Below are positions 9,637 through 20,493 of a stretch of DNA of 64,000 nt, piece by piece. Position 1 is the first letter of the stretch; every line of letters starts with the position of its first letter. Made by a program: the position numbers and the translations under genes. The DNA lies in contig NZ_QNRE01000001.1 in NCBI RefSeq assembly GCF_003315035.1, positions 97,224 to 161,223 of the forward strand. The letters run 5' to 3'. The notes below the pieces were generated by a model that saw nothing but the letters and a program-made list of their open reading frames with translations, ran no database searches and was not told where the DNA came from. Origin of the DNA: Nocardia puris (GTDB lineage: Bacteria; Actinomycetota; Actinomycetes; Mycobacteriales; Mycobacteriaceae).

Positions 9637-10164
9637 CAGGAAGTAGGGTTGATCGACAGCGCCGTCCTGTCCTTGATCACCCACCCCGCGCAATGGGACG
9701 CGCTGCGCGCCGATCCCGAATTGGCCGCTCCCGCAATAGAAGAGACCATGCGTTACTGGGGGCCGGTGGAATCGGCGACCGCGCGCTACGCCCGCCTGCC
9801 GATCGATCTGGCCGGGCGGCGCATCCAAATCGGCGATCGGGTGCTGGTGTTCCCGGCCGCGGCCAACCGCGACCCCGCCCACGTCACCGATCCGCACCGC
9901 TTCGACATCCACCGCGCACCGCGGCCGTACCGCGGGTTCAGCGGCGGCACCCACCACTGCATGGGCGCCGCGCTCGCGCGCACCGAAGGCCGGATCGCGC
10001 CCACCGCGCTGCTCGCCCGCTGGCCCGACCTGCGCTTGGCCGTGGACCCCGCCGAACTGCGCTGGCGCCCCGGCATGGGGTTGCGGGGGCTGCGTCGCCT
10101 CCCGGTGCGGCCCTCACCCGACGGAACGGCTGTCCCCGGCACGGTGATTCGTGCCGGGGACATA
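9637..10164 (+). pseudogene. Cytochrome P450, C-terminal remnant
   Basis: The frame encodes only the last ~170 residues of a bacterial P450. It starts near the end of the I-helix region (LIDSAVLSLITHP), keeps the K-helix ExxR motif (EETMRY) and the haem-binding loop (GFSGGTHHCMGAALAR), and ends in family-like sequence (WRPGMGLRGLRRLPVR). Roughly 230 N-terminal residues including the oxygen-binding I-helix threonine are absent, and the bases upstream (9543-9636) do not encode them in any frame. There is also no stop codon at the usual end: the frame runs on antisense into the ABC transporter gene. It cannot make a working P450. It probably records a lost tailoring enzyme of this cluster, or a fragment left by a deletion. 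Confidence 0.8.
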
Positions 10165-10170
10165 TCTCCG

Positions 10171-11912
<1,742 letters not shown>

Positions 11913-11916
<4 letters not shown>

Positions 11917-13757
11917 CGGACAGTCGTCTCCTCGGTCGCGCCGGCGTTGAGTCCCCAGCCGCGCGCGCGTTGATGGTGTTCCCAGAGCCCGGCGTACCGG
12001 CCTTGCGCCGCAAGGAGTTCGGCGTGCGTTCCGCGTTCGGCCACCCGGCCCGCGTCGAGCACGACGATCTGGTCGGCGTCGACGATGGTCGACAACCGGT
12101 GCGCGATCACGACCACGGTGCGTCCGCGGGTCAACGCGGCGACGGCGTCCTGGATCGCCGCCTCGTTCTCCGGATCGGCGAACGCCGTCGCCTCGTCCAG
12201 GATCACGATCGGCGCGTCGGCGAGCATCGCCCGCGCGATCGTGATCCGCTGGCGCTGGCCGCCGGACAGGCGCGCGCCGCGCTCACCGACCGGGGTGTCG
12301 TAGCCCTGCGGCAGATTCGTCACGATGAAGTCGTGCGCCTGCGCCGCCCGCGCGGCGGCCTCCACCTCGGCGTCGGTGGCCGAGGGCCGCGCGAGGCGAA
12401 TGTTCTCCGCCACCGTGTCGGCCAGCAGGAACGGGTCCTGGAACACAAGCGTCACGTGACGCAGCAGTTCCTCGGACGGGATCTGGCGCACATCCACGCC
12501 GCCGACGAGCACCTGCCCCGCCGTCACGTCCCAGAACCGCGGAATCAGCCGCGCGACAGTCGATTTCCCGGAACCCGAGGCCCCGACCAGCGCGCACACG
12601 GCGCCGCTGGGAATCTCGAGATCCAGTCCGTCCAGCGCGGCCCGGTCCGCGCCCGCGTAGGCGAACTCGACACCGCGGAAGGAGATCGAGCCGTCGGCCG
12701 GGACGGCGGGCTGCGTCGGCTCCGGCAGCGCCGGGATGTCGAGCAGGTCGACGATGCGCGCCGCGCCCGCCTTGGACTGGTTGATCATGTTGGTCAGGTA
12801 GATCAGCGGCAGGATCGACTCCACCGGCAACGTGCCCAGCAGAATCACCGCGATCAGTTGCGCGGGCGACATCGACCCGGCGGAGATCAGCCAGATGCCC
12901 ACCGGCAGCGCGAGCGCGAGCGTGAGCAGCGGGGCCATCACCTGGTTGGCGAAGATCATCGCGCCGCGACTGGAGTCCTGCCAGGCCGTGGTGGCCGCGG
13001 TGAACTCGCGGACGCGCTGTACGAAGCGCCGGAACGAACCGGCGCCGTCGTCGAAGGTGCGCACCACCGGCATGCCCTGCACGAACTCCACCACGGCCGC
13101 GTTGATCGCCTCGTTCGCGTCGTCGTAGCGGCGGCGGACCTCGGCGTAGTCGCGCATGGACAGCTGCATCCCGATCATCACCAGCGGGAAGATCGCCAGC
13201 ACTGCCAGCAGCAGCCGCCAGTCCACGAAGCCGAGGGCGATCAGGGCCGCGATCGGTTGCGCCACACTGAAACCCGCCAGCGGCACGGAGTCGGCCACCG
13301 CGATGTGCAGACCGCGCACGTCGTCCTGGACGACCTTCTTCACCGCGCCCGCGCCGAGCCGCTGCACGTCCCCCAGCGGCACCCGGGCCAGGTGCGTGGC
13401 GATATCGGTGCGCAACCGCTGTTCCAGATCGAACGAAGCCATATGGGAGGCGCGGAACGACCACGCGCGCAATCCGAACCGGGCCAGCACCCCGACCGCG
13501 GCCACCGCCAGCCATCGCGTGACGCGACCGGAGTCGGTGTCGGCCTCCAGCAGTTCCCACAGCGCCAGCGCGATGCCGACGTAGCCGATCACGCCCGCGA
13601 CAGCGCCCAGACCGGCGACCGCCAGCGCCAGGCCCAACCGTCCCCGGACCGGTGCGACCACGCGGAACAGCGCGCTCCCCGGCGTCGCCCCCGACGGCGG
13701 GTCCGCGCCCGGCTCGTCCTCGTTCACCTGCGGCGACACCTCGGCGTCAGCCTTCAT
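11913..13757 (-). CDS. ABC half-transporter (TMD-NBD), metallophore transport, YbtP/IrtA-like
   Basis: A 614-residue half-transporter with a short charged N-terminus, six predicted helices and an NBD with Walker A (GASGSGKST, about residue 390), signature LSGGQRQR and a Walker B/D-loop reading LDEATAFADPENE. That variant D-loop is typical of the IrtA/YbtP side of these heterodimers, whereas the partner has the canonical LDEPTAALD. The start at 13757 is chosen because GGAG lies 5 nt upstream; the longer frame to 13937 begins with low-complexity sequence unlike any transporter. It is the first gene of a two-gene operon; a Zur-like box lies about 100 bp upstream. It lacks the N-terminal FAD/siderophore-interacting domain found in mycobacterial IrtA. 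Confidence 0.85.
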
Positions 13758-13855
13758 CACGGCTCCTTGTCCGGTGTTCGGGTGGATCCCATCGCGGCCG
13801 CGTCCGCCCCTGCCGCGCGCAGCCGAATCGCCCTCCCGCGACACGCTACCCAAAT

Positions 13856-13875
13856 CAGAAACGATTGTCATTACC
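13856..13875 (-). promoter_or_regulatory. Zur-like operator of the ABC transporter operon
   Basis: AGAAACGATTGTCATTA resembles the AT-rich Zur palindrome TGAAAATGATTTTCA (shared GAAA, GATT and TCA positions). It sits about 100 bp upstream of the ABC operon start, in the 382-bp divergent region shared with the halogenase operon. It is a weaker match than the box at 14013. Confidence 0.5.
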
Positions 13876-14012
13876 GAGCTCGACGCCCGCAGCGCCATCG
13901 GCAACCAGGTCGGCGATACCCGAAGTCGTTGCGGCACAACCGATTACCCGGCACCACAGTGGACGGCCCGCGAATGAGCCGCTGGCGCAGCGGACGGACC
14001 TACGCTACTCTA

Positions 14013-14032
14013 GTGACAATCATTTTCATTAA
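14013..14032 (+). promoter_or_regulatory. Zur-like operator of the halogenase-salicylate synthase operon
   Basis: GTGACAATCATTTTCATTAA shares an uninterrupted 17-base core with the NRPS-proximal box at 9522-9541 (GACAATCATTTTCATTA). It lies 108 bp upstream of the halogenase-like gene, just after a possible -10 (TACTCT). Such exact sharing between two distant promoters of one cluster argues for a common repressor. Confidence 0.7.
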
Positions 14033-14139
14033 CCGCCACCGCGTAGGCATTCGCGCACGGTGGGCAGGGGCCGCTGGACTCGGCGGTGCGGGAACCCGCG
14101 CTGTCGAGTCGGCCACGAAGGGCACAAGGAGTTCGCGCC

Positions 14140-15729
14140 ATGACACCGTCCACCGACACCGAGTACGACGTCGCCATCCTCGGAGCCGGGATCGCCGGTA
14201 GCACCCTGGGCGCCATCCTGGCCCGTCACGACGTGCGGGTGCTGCTGATCGACGCCGGCGTCCACCCGCGATTCGTGGTCGGGGAGTCCACGATTCCGCA
14301 CGCGACCACCACGATGCACATCCTCGCCGAGCGCTACGACATCCCGGAATTCGCGCACCTGGCCAACTTCCAGGACACCGCCGAGCACGTGAGCACCACC
14401 TGCGGGCAGAAGCAGAACTTCGGATTCGTCTACCATGAGCCGGGCCGCGCGCCCGACCGGGACGCGGCCAATCAGGTCGTGCTGGCGTCGTCGTACCGCC
14501 GCGCCGAATCCCATTGGTTCCGCCAGGATATCGACGCCCACGTCTTCAATCTCGCCGTCCGCTACGGCGCGACGCCCCGATTGAACACGCGGATCAGCGA
14601 CATCGACGTCGATCCGCAGCGCGGGGCCGAATTGCGGACCGCCTCCGGCGAGACCTTCCGCGCCCGATATCTGGTGGACGCCACCGGTTTCCGGTCCGTG
14701 CTGGCCGACCGGTTCGGGCTGCGCGAGGAGCCCACCCGGGCGCGCACGCATTCGCGGTCGCTGTTCACCCACATGATCGGCGTGCGCCCCTTCGACGAGG
14801 TGACGCCGGTGCCGTACGGGCAGCCGAGCCGGTGGCACTACGGCACGCTGCACCACGTCTTCGACGGCGGCTGGTTCTGGGTGATCCCGTTCGACAATAA
14901 CGACAAGTCGCACAATCCCCTGTGCAGTGTGGGACTCACGCTCACCGGGGACGCGGTCTTCGACGACCGCGCCGCGCCCGAGCGCGAATTCGCCGACTTC
15001 CTCGAACGATTCCCCGCCGTCGCGGCACAGTTCCGCGACGCCAAAGCCGTTCGGCCCTGGGTGAGTACCGGGCGATTGCAGTACTCCGCGTCGAATACCG
15101 TCGGTGACCGGTTCTGTCTCACGGCGCAGTCGGCAGGCACCATCGACGCGCTGTTCTCGCGCGGACTCGCGAACTCCTTCCAGACCGTGAACGCGCTGGC
15201 CTGGCGGCTCATCGACGCGGCGCGCGCGAACGACTGGTCCACCGAGCGGTTCGCCGGCGTGGACGCGGTGCAGCAGCGGATGTTCGACGTGCACGACGAT
15301 CTCGCCTACTCCTCCTACGTCGGATTCCGCCACTACCCCCTGTGGGACGCGATCGTGCGGGTGTGGCACACCTACAGCTTCTATTCGGATGCGGCCCTGG
15401 AACATTCGCTGTCCCGCTACCTGGGCAGCCGCGACGACTCGATCTTCCGGAACCTGGAGCGCAACGACTCCGCGCTGGCGAAGGCGCTGTCCGAGCTGCT
15501 GGCCACGGCGCGCACCACCTGCGAGGCGGTCGACCGCGGGGAGCTGGCGCCCGACGCCGGCGCGAAGGCGATCGTCGACCGGATCAACGAGCAGCGGTTC
15601 TGGCCCGACTACCTGCCGCACGGCAACCCCGACGTCAAGTACTTCGACATCAGCCAGGACGTCGCCATGCGGTTCATGCGCTGGTCCCGCACCGACGCGC
15701 CCGGGTTCATCAGGGACTCCTTCTTGTGA
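14140..15729 (+). CDS. FAD-dependent halogenase-like monooxygenase
   Basis: A 529-residue flavoprotein of the FADH2-dependent halogenase family. It has the Rossmann motif GAGIAGS near the N-terminus, the family sequence VVGESTIP, a lysine in GQKQNFGF at the position expected for the catalytic halogenase lysine, and the diagnostic WxWxIP motif (WFWVIP, about residues 245-250) that keeps these enzymes from acting as ordinary monooxygenases. Phenol- and pyrrole-type halogenases and tryptophan halogenases share this fold; the substrate cannot be read from sequence. AAGGAG lies 8 nt upstream of the chosen ATG. It overlaps the salicylate synthase gene by 4 bp, so a phenolic substrate (free, carrier-bound or assembled salicylate) is a reasonable inference. 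A flavin reductase partner is not present in the window. Confidence 0.8.
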   Translation: MTPSTDTEYDVAILGAGIAGSTLGAILARHDVRVLLIDAGVHPRFVVGESTIPHATTTMHILAERYDIPEFAHLANFQDTAEHVSTTCGQKQNFGFVYHEPGRAPDRDAANQVVLASSYRRAESHWFRQDIDAHVFNLAVRYGATPRLNTRISDIDVDPQRGAELRTASGETFRARYLVDATGFRSVLADRFGLREEPTRARTHSRSLFTHMIGVRPFDEVTPVPYGQPSRWHYGTLHHVFDGGWFWVIPFDNNDKSHNPLCSVGLTLTGDAVFDDRAAPEREFADFLERFPAVAAQFRDAKAVRPWVSTGRLQYSASNTVGDRFCLTAQSAGTIDALFSRGLANSFQTVNALAWRLIDAARANDWSTERFAGVDAVQQRMFDVHDDLAYSSYVGFRHYPLWDAIVRVWHTYSFYSDAALEHSLSRYLGSRDDSIFRNLERNDSALAKALSELLATARTTCEAVDRGELAPDAGAKAIVDRINEQRFWPDYLPHGNPDVKYFDISQDVAMRFMRWSRTDAPGFIRDSFL

Positions 15730-16997
15730 GATCCGCGCACACCGTGCGCCCACACCGCGGGGATCCGGTCGCGACGGCGGCCGCCGTCGCCGCGTCCGGG
15801 CTGCTCACCGACTACGTCGTGTACGAGCGGCCGGGACGCTGGTTCGTGGCGGGCAACCCGATCGGTGCGGTGCGCGTCTATCGCGACCGGGTGCACTCGA
15901 CGCTCGGTGGTGAGTACACCGAACCCGCGAACGGCAGGCCGTGGGCGCAGATCCGGGACGCGCTGCACCGCGCGCCCACGCCGCGCTGGCGCGCGTACGG
16001 CTGGGCGGGTTTCGAACTCGGCCGGCCCGGCGCCGTCACCCACGACGGCGCCCTCGCCCACTTCATGGTGCCGGGCGTGGAACTCGAGATCACCGGCACC
16101 ACGGTCGAAATCCACAGCTACGACACGTCATTCGACTTCGAACCCGAGGCGCTGCGCGCCGTCGACGGCGTTGCGGCCGCGGTGCGGACCGACGCGATCG
16201 ACACCGGCTACCTGCGGCGCGTCCGGGCCGCCCTGGGCCGGATCGGGGACGGCGAATTCCAGAAGGTGATCCTGTCGCGCCGGGTCGATCTGCCCTTCGC
16301 GGTGGACATGCCCGCCACCTACGCGGCGATCCGCCGCGCGAACACCCCGGCCCGGTCGTTCCTGCTGGACCTCGGAGGCTGGCAGGCCGCCGGGGTCAGT
16401 CCGGAAACCGTGGTCGAGGTCGACGCGGGCGGTCTGGTCGCGACCCGGCCGCTGGCCGGGACTCGCGCCCGCACCGGTGACGCCGCGCGCGATCGCTCCC
16501 TGCGGGATCAACTGCTCGCCGATCCGAAGGAGATCTACGAGCACGCCACCTCCGTCCGGCTCGCCTGCGACGAACTCGGCCGGGTCGGCGGAGACGCCCG
16601 CGTCCGCGACTTCCTCGCGGTCGCGCAGCGCGGCAGCGTGCAGCACCTCGCCTCGCGCGTCGAGACACGGCTGCACGCCGGGCGGACCTGCTGGGACGCA
16701 CTGGAAGCCGTGCACCCCTCGGTGACCGCGTCGGGCATCCCCAAGGCCGCCGCGCGCGCCGCCATCGGCGACCTCGAACCCGGTACGCGAGATCTCTACA
16801 GCGGCACCGTCGTTCGCGCCGACAGCGCCGGAAACCTCGACACCGCACTGATATTGCGCGCCGTCTACCAGCGCGCGGGCCGCAGCTGGCTGCGAGCCGG
16901 GGCGGGCGTCGTCGCGGGCTCGGCGCCCGAGCGCGAGCACGAGGAGACGTGCGAGAAACTCGCGTCCCTCGCGCCCTATCTCATCCCCGCGCGCTGA
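15726..16997 (+). CDS. Salicylate synthase (isochorismate-forming, MbtI/Irp9 family)
   Basis: This 423-residue chorismate-utilising enzyme converts chorismate through isochorismate to salicylate, the starter acid of phenolate siderophores. Family motifs are all visible: ATRPLAGTRARTGD, DPKEIYEHATSVR, RGSVQHLASRV, ASGIPKAA, DLYSGTVV and the C-terminal LRAGAGVVAGSAPEREHEETCEKL. This set separates it from anthranilate synthase and menaquinone isochorismate synthase. It starts at GTG 15726, overlapping the halogenase stop (GTGA), so the two are co-translated. Length matches MbtI. A Nocardia genome would typically carry another copy for nocobactin, so this one probably serves the local NRPS. Confidence 0.93.
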   Translation: MRSAHTVRPHRGDPVATAAAVAASGLLTDYVVYERPGRWFVAGNPIGAVRVYRDRVHSTLGGEYTEPANGRPWAQIRDALHRAPTPRWRAYGWAGFELGRPGAVTHDGALAHFMVPGVELEITGTTVEIHSYDTSFDFEPEALRAVDGVAAAVRTDAIDTGYLRRVRAALGRIGDGEFQKVILSRRVDLPFAVDMPATYAAIRRANTPARSFLLDLGGWQAAGVSPETVVEVDAGGLVATRPLAGTRARTGDAARDRSLRDQLLADPKEIYEHATSVRLACDELGRVGGDARVRDFLAVAQRGSVQHLASRVETRLHAGRTCWDALEAVHPSVTASGIPKAAARAAIGDLEPGTRDLYSGTVVRADSAGNLDTALILRAVYQRAGRSWLRAGAGVVAGSAPEREHEETCEKLASLAPYLIPAR

Positions 16998-17054
16998 CCT
17001 CTCGGCAGGCCGCACGTCGCCCGCTCAGCAGGTCGGATCCACACTTGCCGGCCA

Positions 17055-17073
17055 GGTGATCCGCCGAATCACC
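17055..17073. terminator. Possible hairpin between convergent genes
   Basis: GGTGAT-N7-ATCACC forms a perfect 6-bp stem in the 98-bp gap between the convergent salicylate synthase and antiporter genes. There is no T-tract. It may act as a weak bidirectional terminator. Confidence 0.3.
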
Positions 17074-17095
17074 CACTGCTGATACAGCTTTCGGG

Positions 17096-18370
17096 TCAGA
17101 TGCCGGAGCGGTCGGGCCGTGGCTCCCTATCGACAGCCGGTTCCCGGTCGGCCCGCGCGCAGTGCTCCGGATAGATCAGCGACAGCACGACGCCGGTCAT
17201 CGCGGTAGTGACCAACGCCATCACCACCATCAGCGAATACAACTCGGTGTCGAGCACACCCAGCCCCAACCCGACGGTCAGCACGATCAGTTCGGTCAAT
17301 CCGCGGGTGTTGATCAAGGTGGCGAGCACCGCCGAATGACGCGGCGGAATGCCGTGCACGCGGGCGCCCACATAAGCGCCGATTCCCTTGCCCCCGATGG
17401 CCACCAGCAGAATCAGGACCAGTTCCCCGAGCGCCGTCGCGCCGACACCGGAGAGGTCGACTTTCAATCCGGCGACCGCGAAGAACACCGGCAGCAGCAG
17501 GAGCGAGGACACCCGCCACACCCACGGCAGCGCCCATTCGCGCACCCGCCGTCCGTATTCGCGCGGCATGGCCGCTCCGAACAGGAACGCGCCGAAGATC
17601 AGATGCAGCCCCATCCACTCGGTCACCGCGGCCGAGAGGCCCAGGCCGACAGCGACAGCGATCACCACACCGACGCGGCCGACCCAGGTATCCCCCGCCT
17701 GCGCGCGCCGCTCGCCCAGCCTGATCAGCATCGGCCGGAGCACGAACAGCAGGAGCACCGCGAACGGCACGACGAGCATGATCTGCCACAACCCGGTCGC
17801 ACCGCCGACCAGCGCGGCCACCACCGCGAGCAACGTCCACGCCACCACGTCGTCCAGGGCGGCACAGGTCACCGCCAGCGCGCCGATCGGCGTGCCCAAC
17901 AGATCACGGTCGGTGAGGATGCGCGCCAGCACCGGAAAGGCCGTGACCGACATCGCGGTTCCCAGAAAAAGAATGAACGCCAACCGATGCTCGGTGGGAT
18001 GCCGCTGGAACAGATACAGCGCCAGCAGCGCACCGAGCGCGAACGGGAACACGATCGAACTCAGCGCCACGCCCGACGCGATGCGGCCCTGCCCCCGCAG
18101 GAGCTTCTGATCCAGCTCCAGCCCGACGAGGAACATGAACACCACCACGCCGATCTCGGCGAGCACGGTGAGCGACGGACGGACCTCCGACGGGAACAGC
18201 GACCGGGTGAGCTCGCCGCCGAACAGCGTGGGCCCCAACAGGATTCCCGCGAGGATCTCCCCGATCACCGCCGGCTGCCCGATGCGCCGCACCGCCCAGC
18301 CGAGTACTCGGGCCGCCGTGACGATGACGATCACGGCCGCGATCAGGCGCAACAGAGTATCCGGAGCCAT
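17096..18370 (-). CDS. Cation/H+ antiporter, CPA2 (KefB/Nha-like) family
   Basis: A 424-residue integral membrane protein with about 12 helices. It has the N-terminal QPAVIGEILAGILLGP segment of the CPA2 family, the DD pair in the sixth helix region (CAALDDVVAW) that binds the transported cation and protons, and the late GLTELIVL segment. No C-terminal TrkA domain is present. The start at 18370 is preferred over GTG/ATG further upstream because GAAGGGG is 5 nt away. A near-perfect Zur-like palindrome lies about 55 bp upstream. A zinc-repressed promoter on an antiporter of this type is unusual; it could help export the metallophore, release metal or balance protons and potassium, but none of these can be decided from sequence. 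Confidence 0.88.
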   Translation of the reverse strand: MAPDTLLRLIAAVIVIVTAARVLGWAVRRIGQPAVIGEILAGILLGPTLFGGELTRSLFPSEVRPSLTVLAEIGVVVFMFLVGLELDQKLLRGQGRIASGVALSSIVFPFALGALLALYLFQRHPTEHRLAFILFLGTAMSVTAFPVLARILTDRDLLGTPIGALAVTCAALDDVVAWTLLAVVAALVGGATGLWQIMLVVPFAVLLLFVLRPMLIRLGERRAQAGDTWVGRVGVVIAVAVGLGLSAAVTEWMGLHLIFGAFLFGAAMPREYGRRVREWALPWVWRVSSLLLLPVFFAVAGLKVDLSGVGATALGELVLILLVAIGGKGIGAYVGARVHGIPPRHSAVLATLINTRGLTELIVLTVGLGLGVLDTELYSLMVVMALVTTAMTGVVLSLIYPEHCARADREPAVDREPRPDRSGI

Positions 18371-18425
18371 CGGCGCCCCTTCGCAGGTCGAGGTGTGAAC
18401 GCGCGGCGCGGACACCGCATATCGC

Positions 18426-18446
18426 TAATGATAACGCTTTTCATTA
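18426..18446 (-). promoter_or_regulatory. Zur-like palindrome upstream of the antiporter gene
   Basis: TAATGA and TCATTA form perfect outer arms of a 21-bp AT-rich palindrome (centre TAACGCTTT). It matches the TAATGAAAAT-type actinobacterial Zur operator and stands out in ~70% GC DNA. It lies between the antiporter start and the end of the Fur-family regulator gene, so it most likely controls the antiporter. Confidence 0.72.
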
Positions 18447-18484
18447 ACGCTGGACACACCCGACTCCGATTGCGGGAGACCTGA

Positions 18485-18919
18485 TCAGGCCGAAGGCGGC
18501 GCCTCGGACGCGGCGCCGGACTCCCCCGAACACCCCGCGCACACCCCCTGCATACCGATGCGGAACTCCAGGTCGCCGAAGCCGTGCGCGTGCGCGAAGT
18601 CCGTCAGGAACCCGATCACCTCGGCCGCGTCGACGGGCTGCGCCCGACCGCATCGCTCGCACAGCGCATGATGCCGATGCCCGCCGGCGGGCGCCCTCCG
18701 GAAGCGCCGGACGCCGTCCCCGTCCCACATCGCCATGACCATTCCTTCTTCCACCATGCGGCCGAGGTTGCGATACACCGTGGCCCGGCCGATCCGGACG
18801 ACTCCGGCGCTCCGGACGCCGCGGAACACGTCCTCGGCCGTGAGCGCACGACCGTTCTCGCCCAGCACGGCAAGGATGGCGTTGCGCCGGACTCCGGCGC
18901 CCCGCGAGTACGCGCGCAC
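18485..18919 (-). CDS. Fur/Zur-family metal-responsive repressor
   Basis: A 144-residue Fur-superfamily protein: winged helix with the recognition-helix motif ATVYRNLGRMVEEG, a metal-site motif GGHRHHALCERCG, then DLEFRIGMQGVCAGC, giving two CxxC pairs for the structural zinc. The sequence around HRHHALC resembles Zur more than Fur or PerR. GTG 18919 is taken as start because GGAGG lies 4-5 nt upstream and it follows the MFS stop by 19 bp; the open frame further upstream overlaps the MFS gene. It is probably co-transcribed with the pump gene. It may be a dedicated zinc sensor for the cluster, in addition to a chromosomal Zur. It could instead be a generic Fur paralogue. Confidence 0.85.
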   Translation of the reverse strand: MRAYSRGAGVRRNAILAVLGENGRALTAEDVFRGVRSAGVVRIGRATVYRNLGRMVEEGMVMAMWDGDGVRRFRRAPAGGHRHHALCERCGRAQPVDAAEVIGFLTDFAHAHGFGDLEFRIGMQGVCAGCSGESGAASEAPPSA

Positions 18920-18938
18920 CTCCCCTCCGCCTCGGATC

Positions 18939-20417
18939 TCAGCTGTCGGAGGCGGTGCGCGAGGCGCGTGGCGCGGTGGCGGTGTCGGCGTCCGGCTTCG
19001 GCGCGGTGTCGGCGCCACGCGGAATGGACAGGCAGGCGAGAGCACCGAGGGCGACCAGTCCGGCCGCGCAGAGCAGGGCGGCACTGTAACCGGCGCTCGC
19101 CGCCGCGACGCCGGACTCGTCCGAGCCGCTGGTCACCGAGGCGGCCAGCGTCGCCAGCGCGGCCAGTCCCAGCGAGCCGCCCAGCAGCCGGGAGCTGTTG
19201 AGCAGGCCCGAGACCATCCCGGCGTCCTCCTGCGGGACACCGGTCGTCGCCGCCCCGCCCATCGCGACGAAACCGGCGCCGAGCCCCAGGCTCGTCACGA
19301 TCGACGGCCCGAGGATGTCGGACAGGAACGTGCCGTCCGGACTGCCGAGCGAGAACCAGGCGATGCCGAGCGCGCCGATCAGACCACCGGTCACGAGCAG
19401 TGCGCGGGGGCCGAGGCGGGGCAGCAGCTTGGTGGCGATCGCCATCGCCACCGCCGATCCGAGGCAGAAGGGCAGGAACGCCACACCGGTGGCGAGCGCG
19501 TCGAAACCGAGCACCTGCTGCATGTGCAAGGACACGAAGAAGAAGCTGGCCAATTGGCCGCCCGTGACGAGCAGCGCGAACACATTGGCCGCGACCACCG
19601 CCCGGTGCCGGAACAGATCCAGCCGCATCATCGGATCGATCGCGCGGCGTTCGACCAGGACGAACGCCGCCAGAGCGGCCACACCCGCGACCGCGGGCCC
19701 CAGCGTCCACGGCGAACTCCAGCCCTCCAGCTCGGCCATCGACACACCGAACACCAGCGACGCCATACCCGCCGTGACGAGCACCGCCCCGGCGACATCG
19801 ATCCGGATGCCCATCTGCGGCCGCTGCTCCGGCAGTCGCAGCACGGCCACCGAGCACGCCAGCACGATCGGCACGTTGACGAACATCACCGCACGCCAAC
19901 CCCAGATCTCGGTCAGCACACCGGAGAGCACCACACCGAGCGCACCGCCGATCAGCGTGGCGCCCGCCCACAACCCGAGCGCCTTCGAACGACCTTGTCC
20001 CTCAGGGAAATACACTGTCACCAGCGCCAGGGCGGCCGGAGCCACCAACGCCGCGCCGAAGCCTTGCAAGGCGCGCGCCGCGATCAGCACACCGCCGTTC
20101 GGCGCGAGACCGCCCAGCACGCTCGCGATCCCGAACAGGCTCATCCCGATCACCAGGACGTGCCGCCTGCTGAACAGATCGCCGAGCCGCCCGCCGGCCA
20201 GCAGAAAACCGCCGTACAGCAGGACGTAGGCCGTGACGACCCAGCTCAGGGCGGCGTCGGAGAGGCCGACGTCGGCCTGGATCGCCGGGAGCGCGACATT
20301 GACCAGGGAGAGATCGAGCGAAACGAGGAACTGGATGCCCGCGACGCACGCCAGCACCCAGCCGACACCTCGGGGAAGCTGCGCCGAACGGGACTCGGAC
20401 GCGGAAGTTTCGGCCAC
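18939..20417 (-). CDS. MFS transporter, DHA2 (EmrB/QacA) family
   Basis: A 492-residue drug:H+ antiporter-type protein with about 14 helices. Seen are the helix-1 motif SLDLSLVNVALPAIQADVG, the motif A loop GGRLGDLFSRR and motif C-like glycine-rich helix 5 (GGALGVVLSGVL). It is divergent from a TetR gene across a 76-bp gap containing an inverted repeat, the usual layout of a substrate-induced efflux pump. Next to a metallophore cluster it could export the product, but self-resistance or an unrelated drug pump is equally possible. Confidence 0.88.
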   Translation of the reverse strand: MAETSASESRSAQLPRGVGWVLACVAGIQFLVSLDLSLVNVALPAIQADVGLSDAALSWVVTAYVLLYGGFLLAGGRLGDLFSRRHVLVIGMSLFGIASVLGGLAPNGGVLIAARALQGFGAALVAPAALALVTVYFPEGQGRSKALGLWAGATLIGGALGVVLSGVLTEIWGWRAVMFVNVPIVLACSVAVLRLPEQRPQMGIRIDVAGAVLVTAGMASLVFGVSMAELEGWSSPWTLGPAVAGVAALAAFVLVERRAIDPMMRLDLFRHRAVVAANVFALLVTGGQLASFFFVSLHMQQVLGFDALATGVAFLPFCLGSAVAMAIATKLLPRLGPRALLVTGGLIGALGIAWFSLGSPDGTFLSDILGPSIVTSLGLGAGFVAMGGAATTGVPQEDAGMVSGLLNSSRLLGGSLGLAALATLAASVTSGSDESGVAAASAGYSAALLCAAGLVALGALACLSIPRGADTAPKPDADTATAPRASRTASDS

Positions 20418-20425
20418 GACAACCT

Positions 20426-20446
20426 CATTTGTGCAGTGAACAAATG
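20426..20446. promoter_or_regulatory. Candidate TetR operator between MFS and TetR genes
   Basis: CATTTGT-N7-ACAAATG is a perfect 7-bp inverted repeat in the 76-bp divergent gap, 9 bp from the MFS start codon. Location and symmetry suit the adjacent TetR repressor. A -10-like TAGGCT for the tetR gene follows at 20456. Confidence 0.55.
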
Positions 20447-20493
20447 GACGGTGGATAGGCTAACAGAACACAACGCCGAGGTGGAGGGTCCGC

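Noticed and set aside
20450..20468. IdeR/DtxR-like box (core TAGGCTAAC) between the MFS and TetR genes
   Set aside because: Only 13 of 19 positions match, and the core is better explained by the TAGGCT -10 element of the tetR promoter; the same TAGGCT occurs before other genes here.
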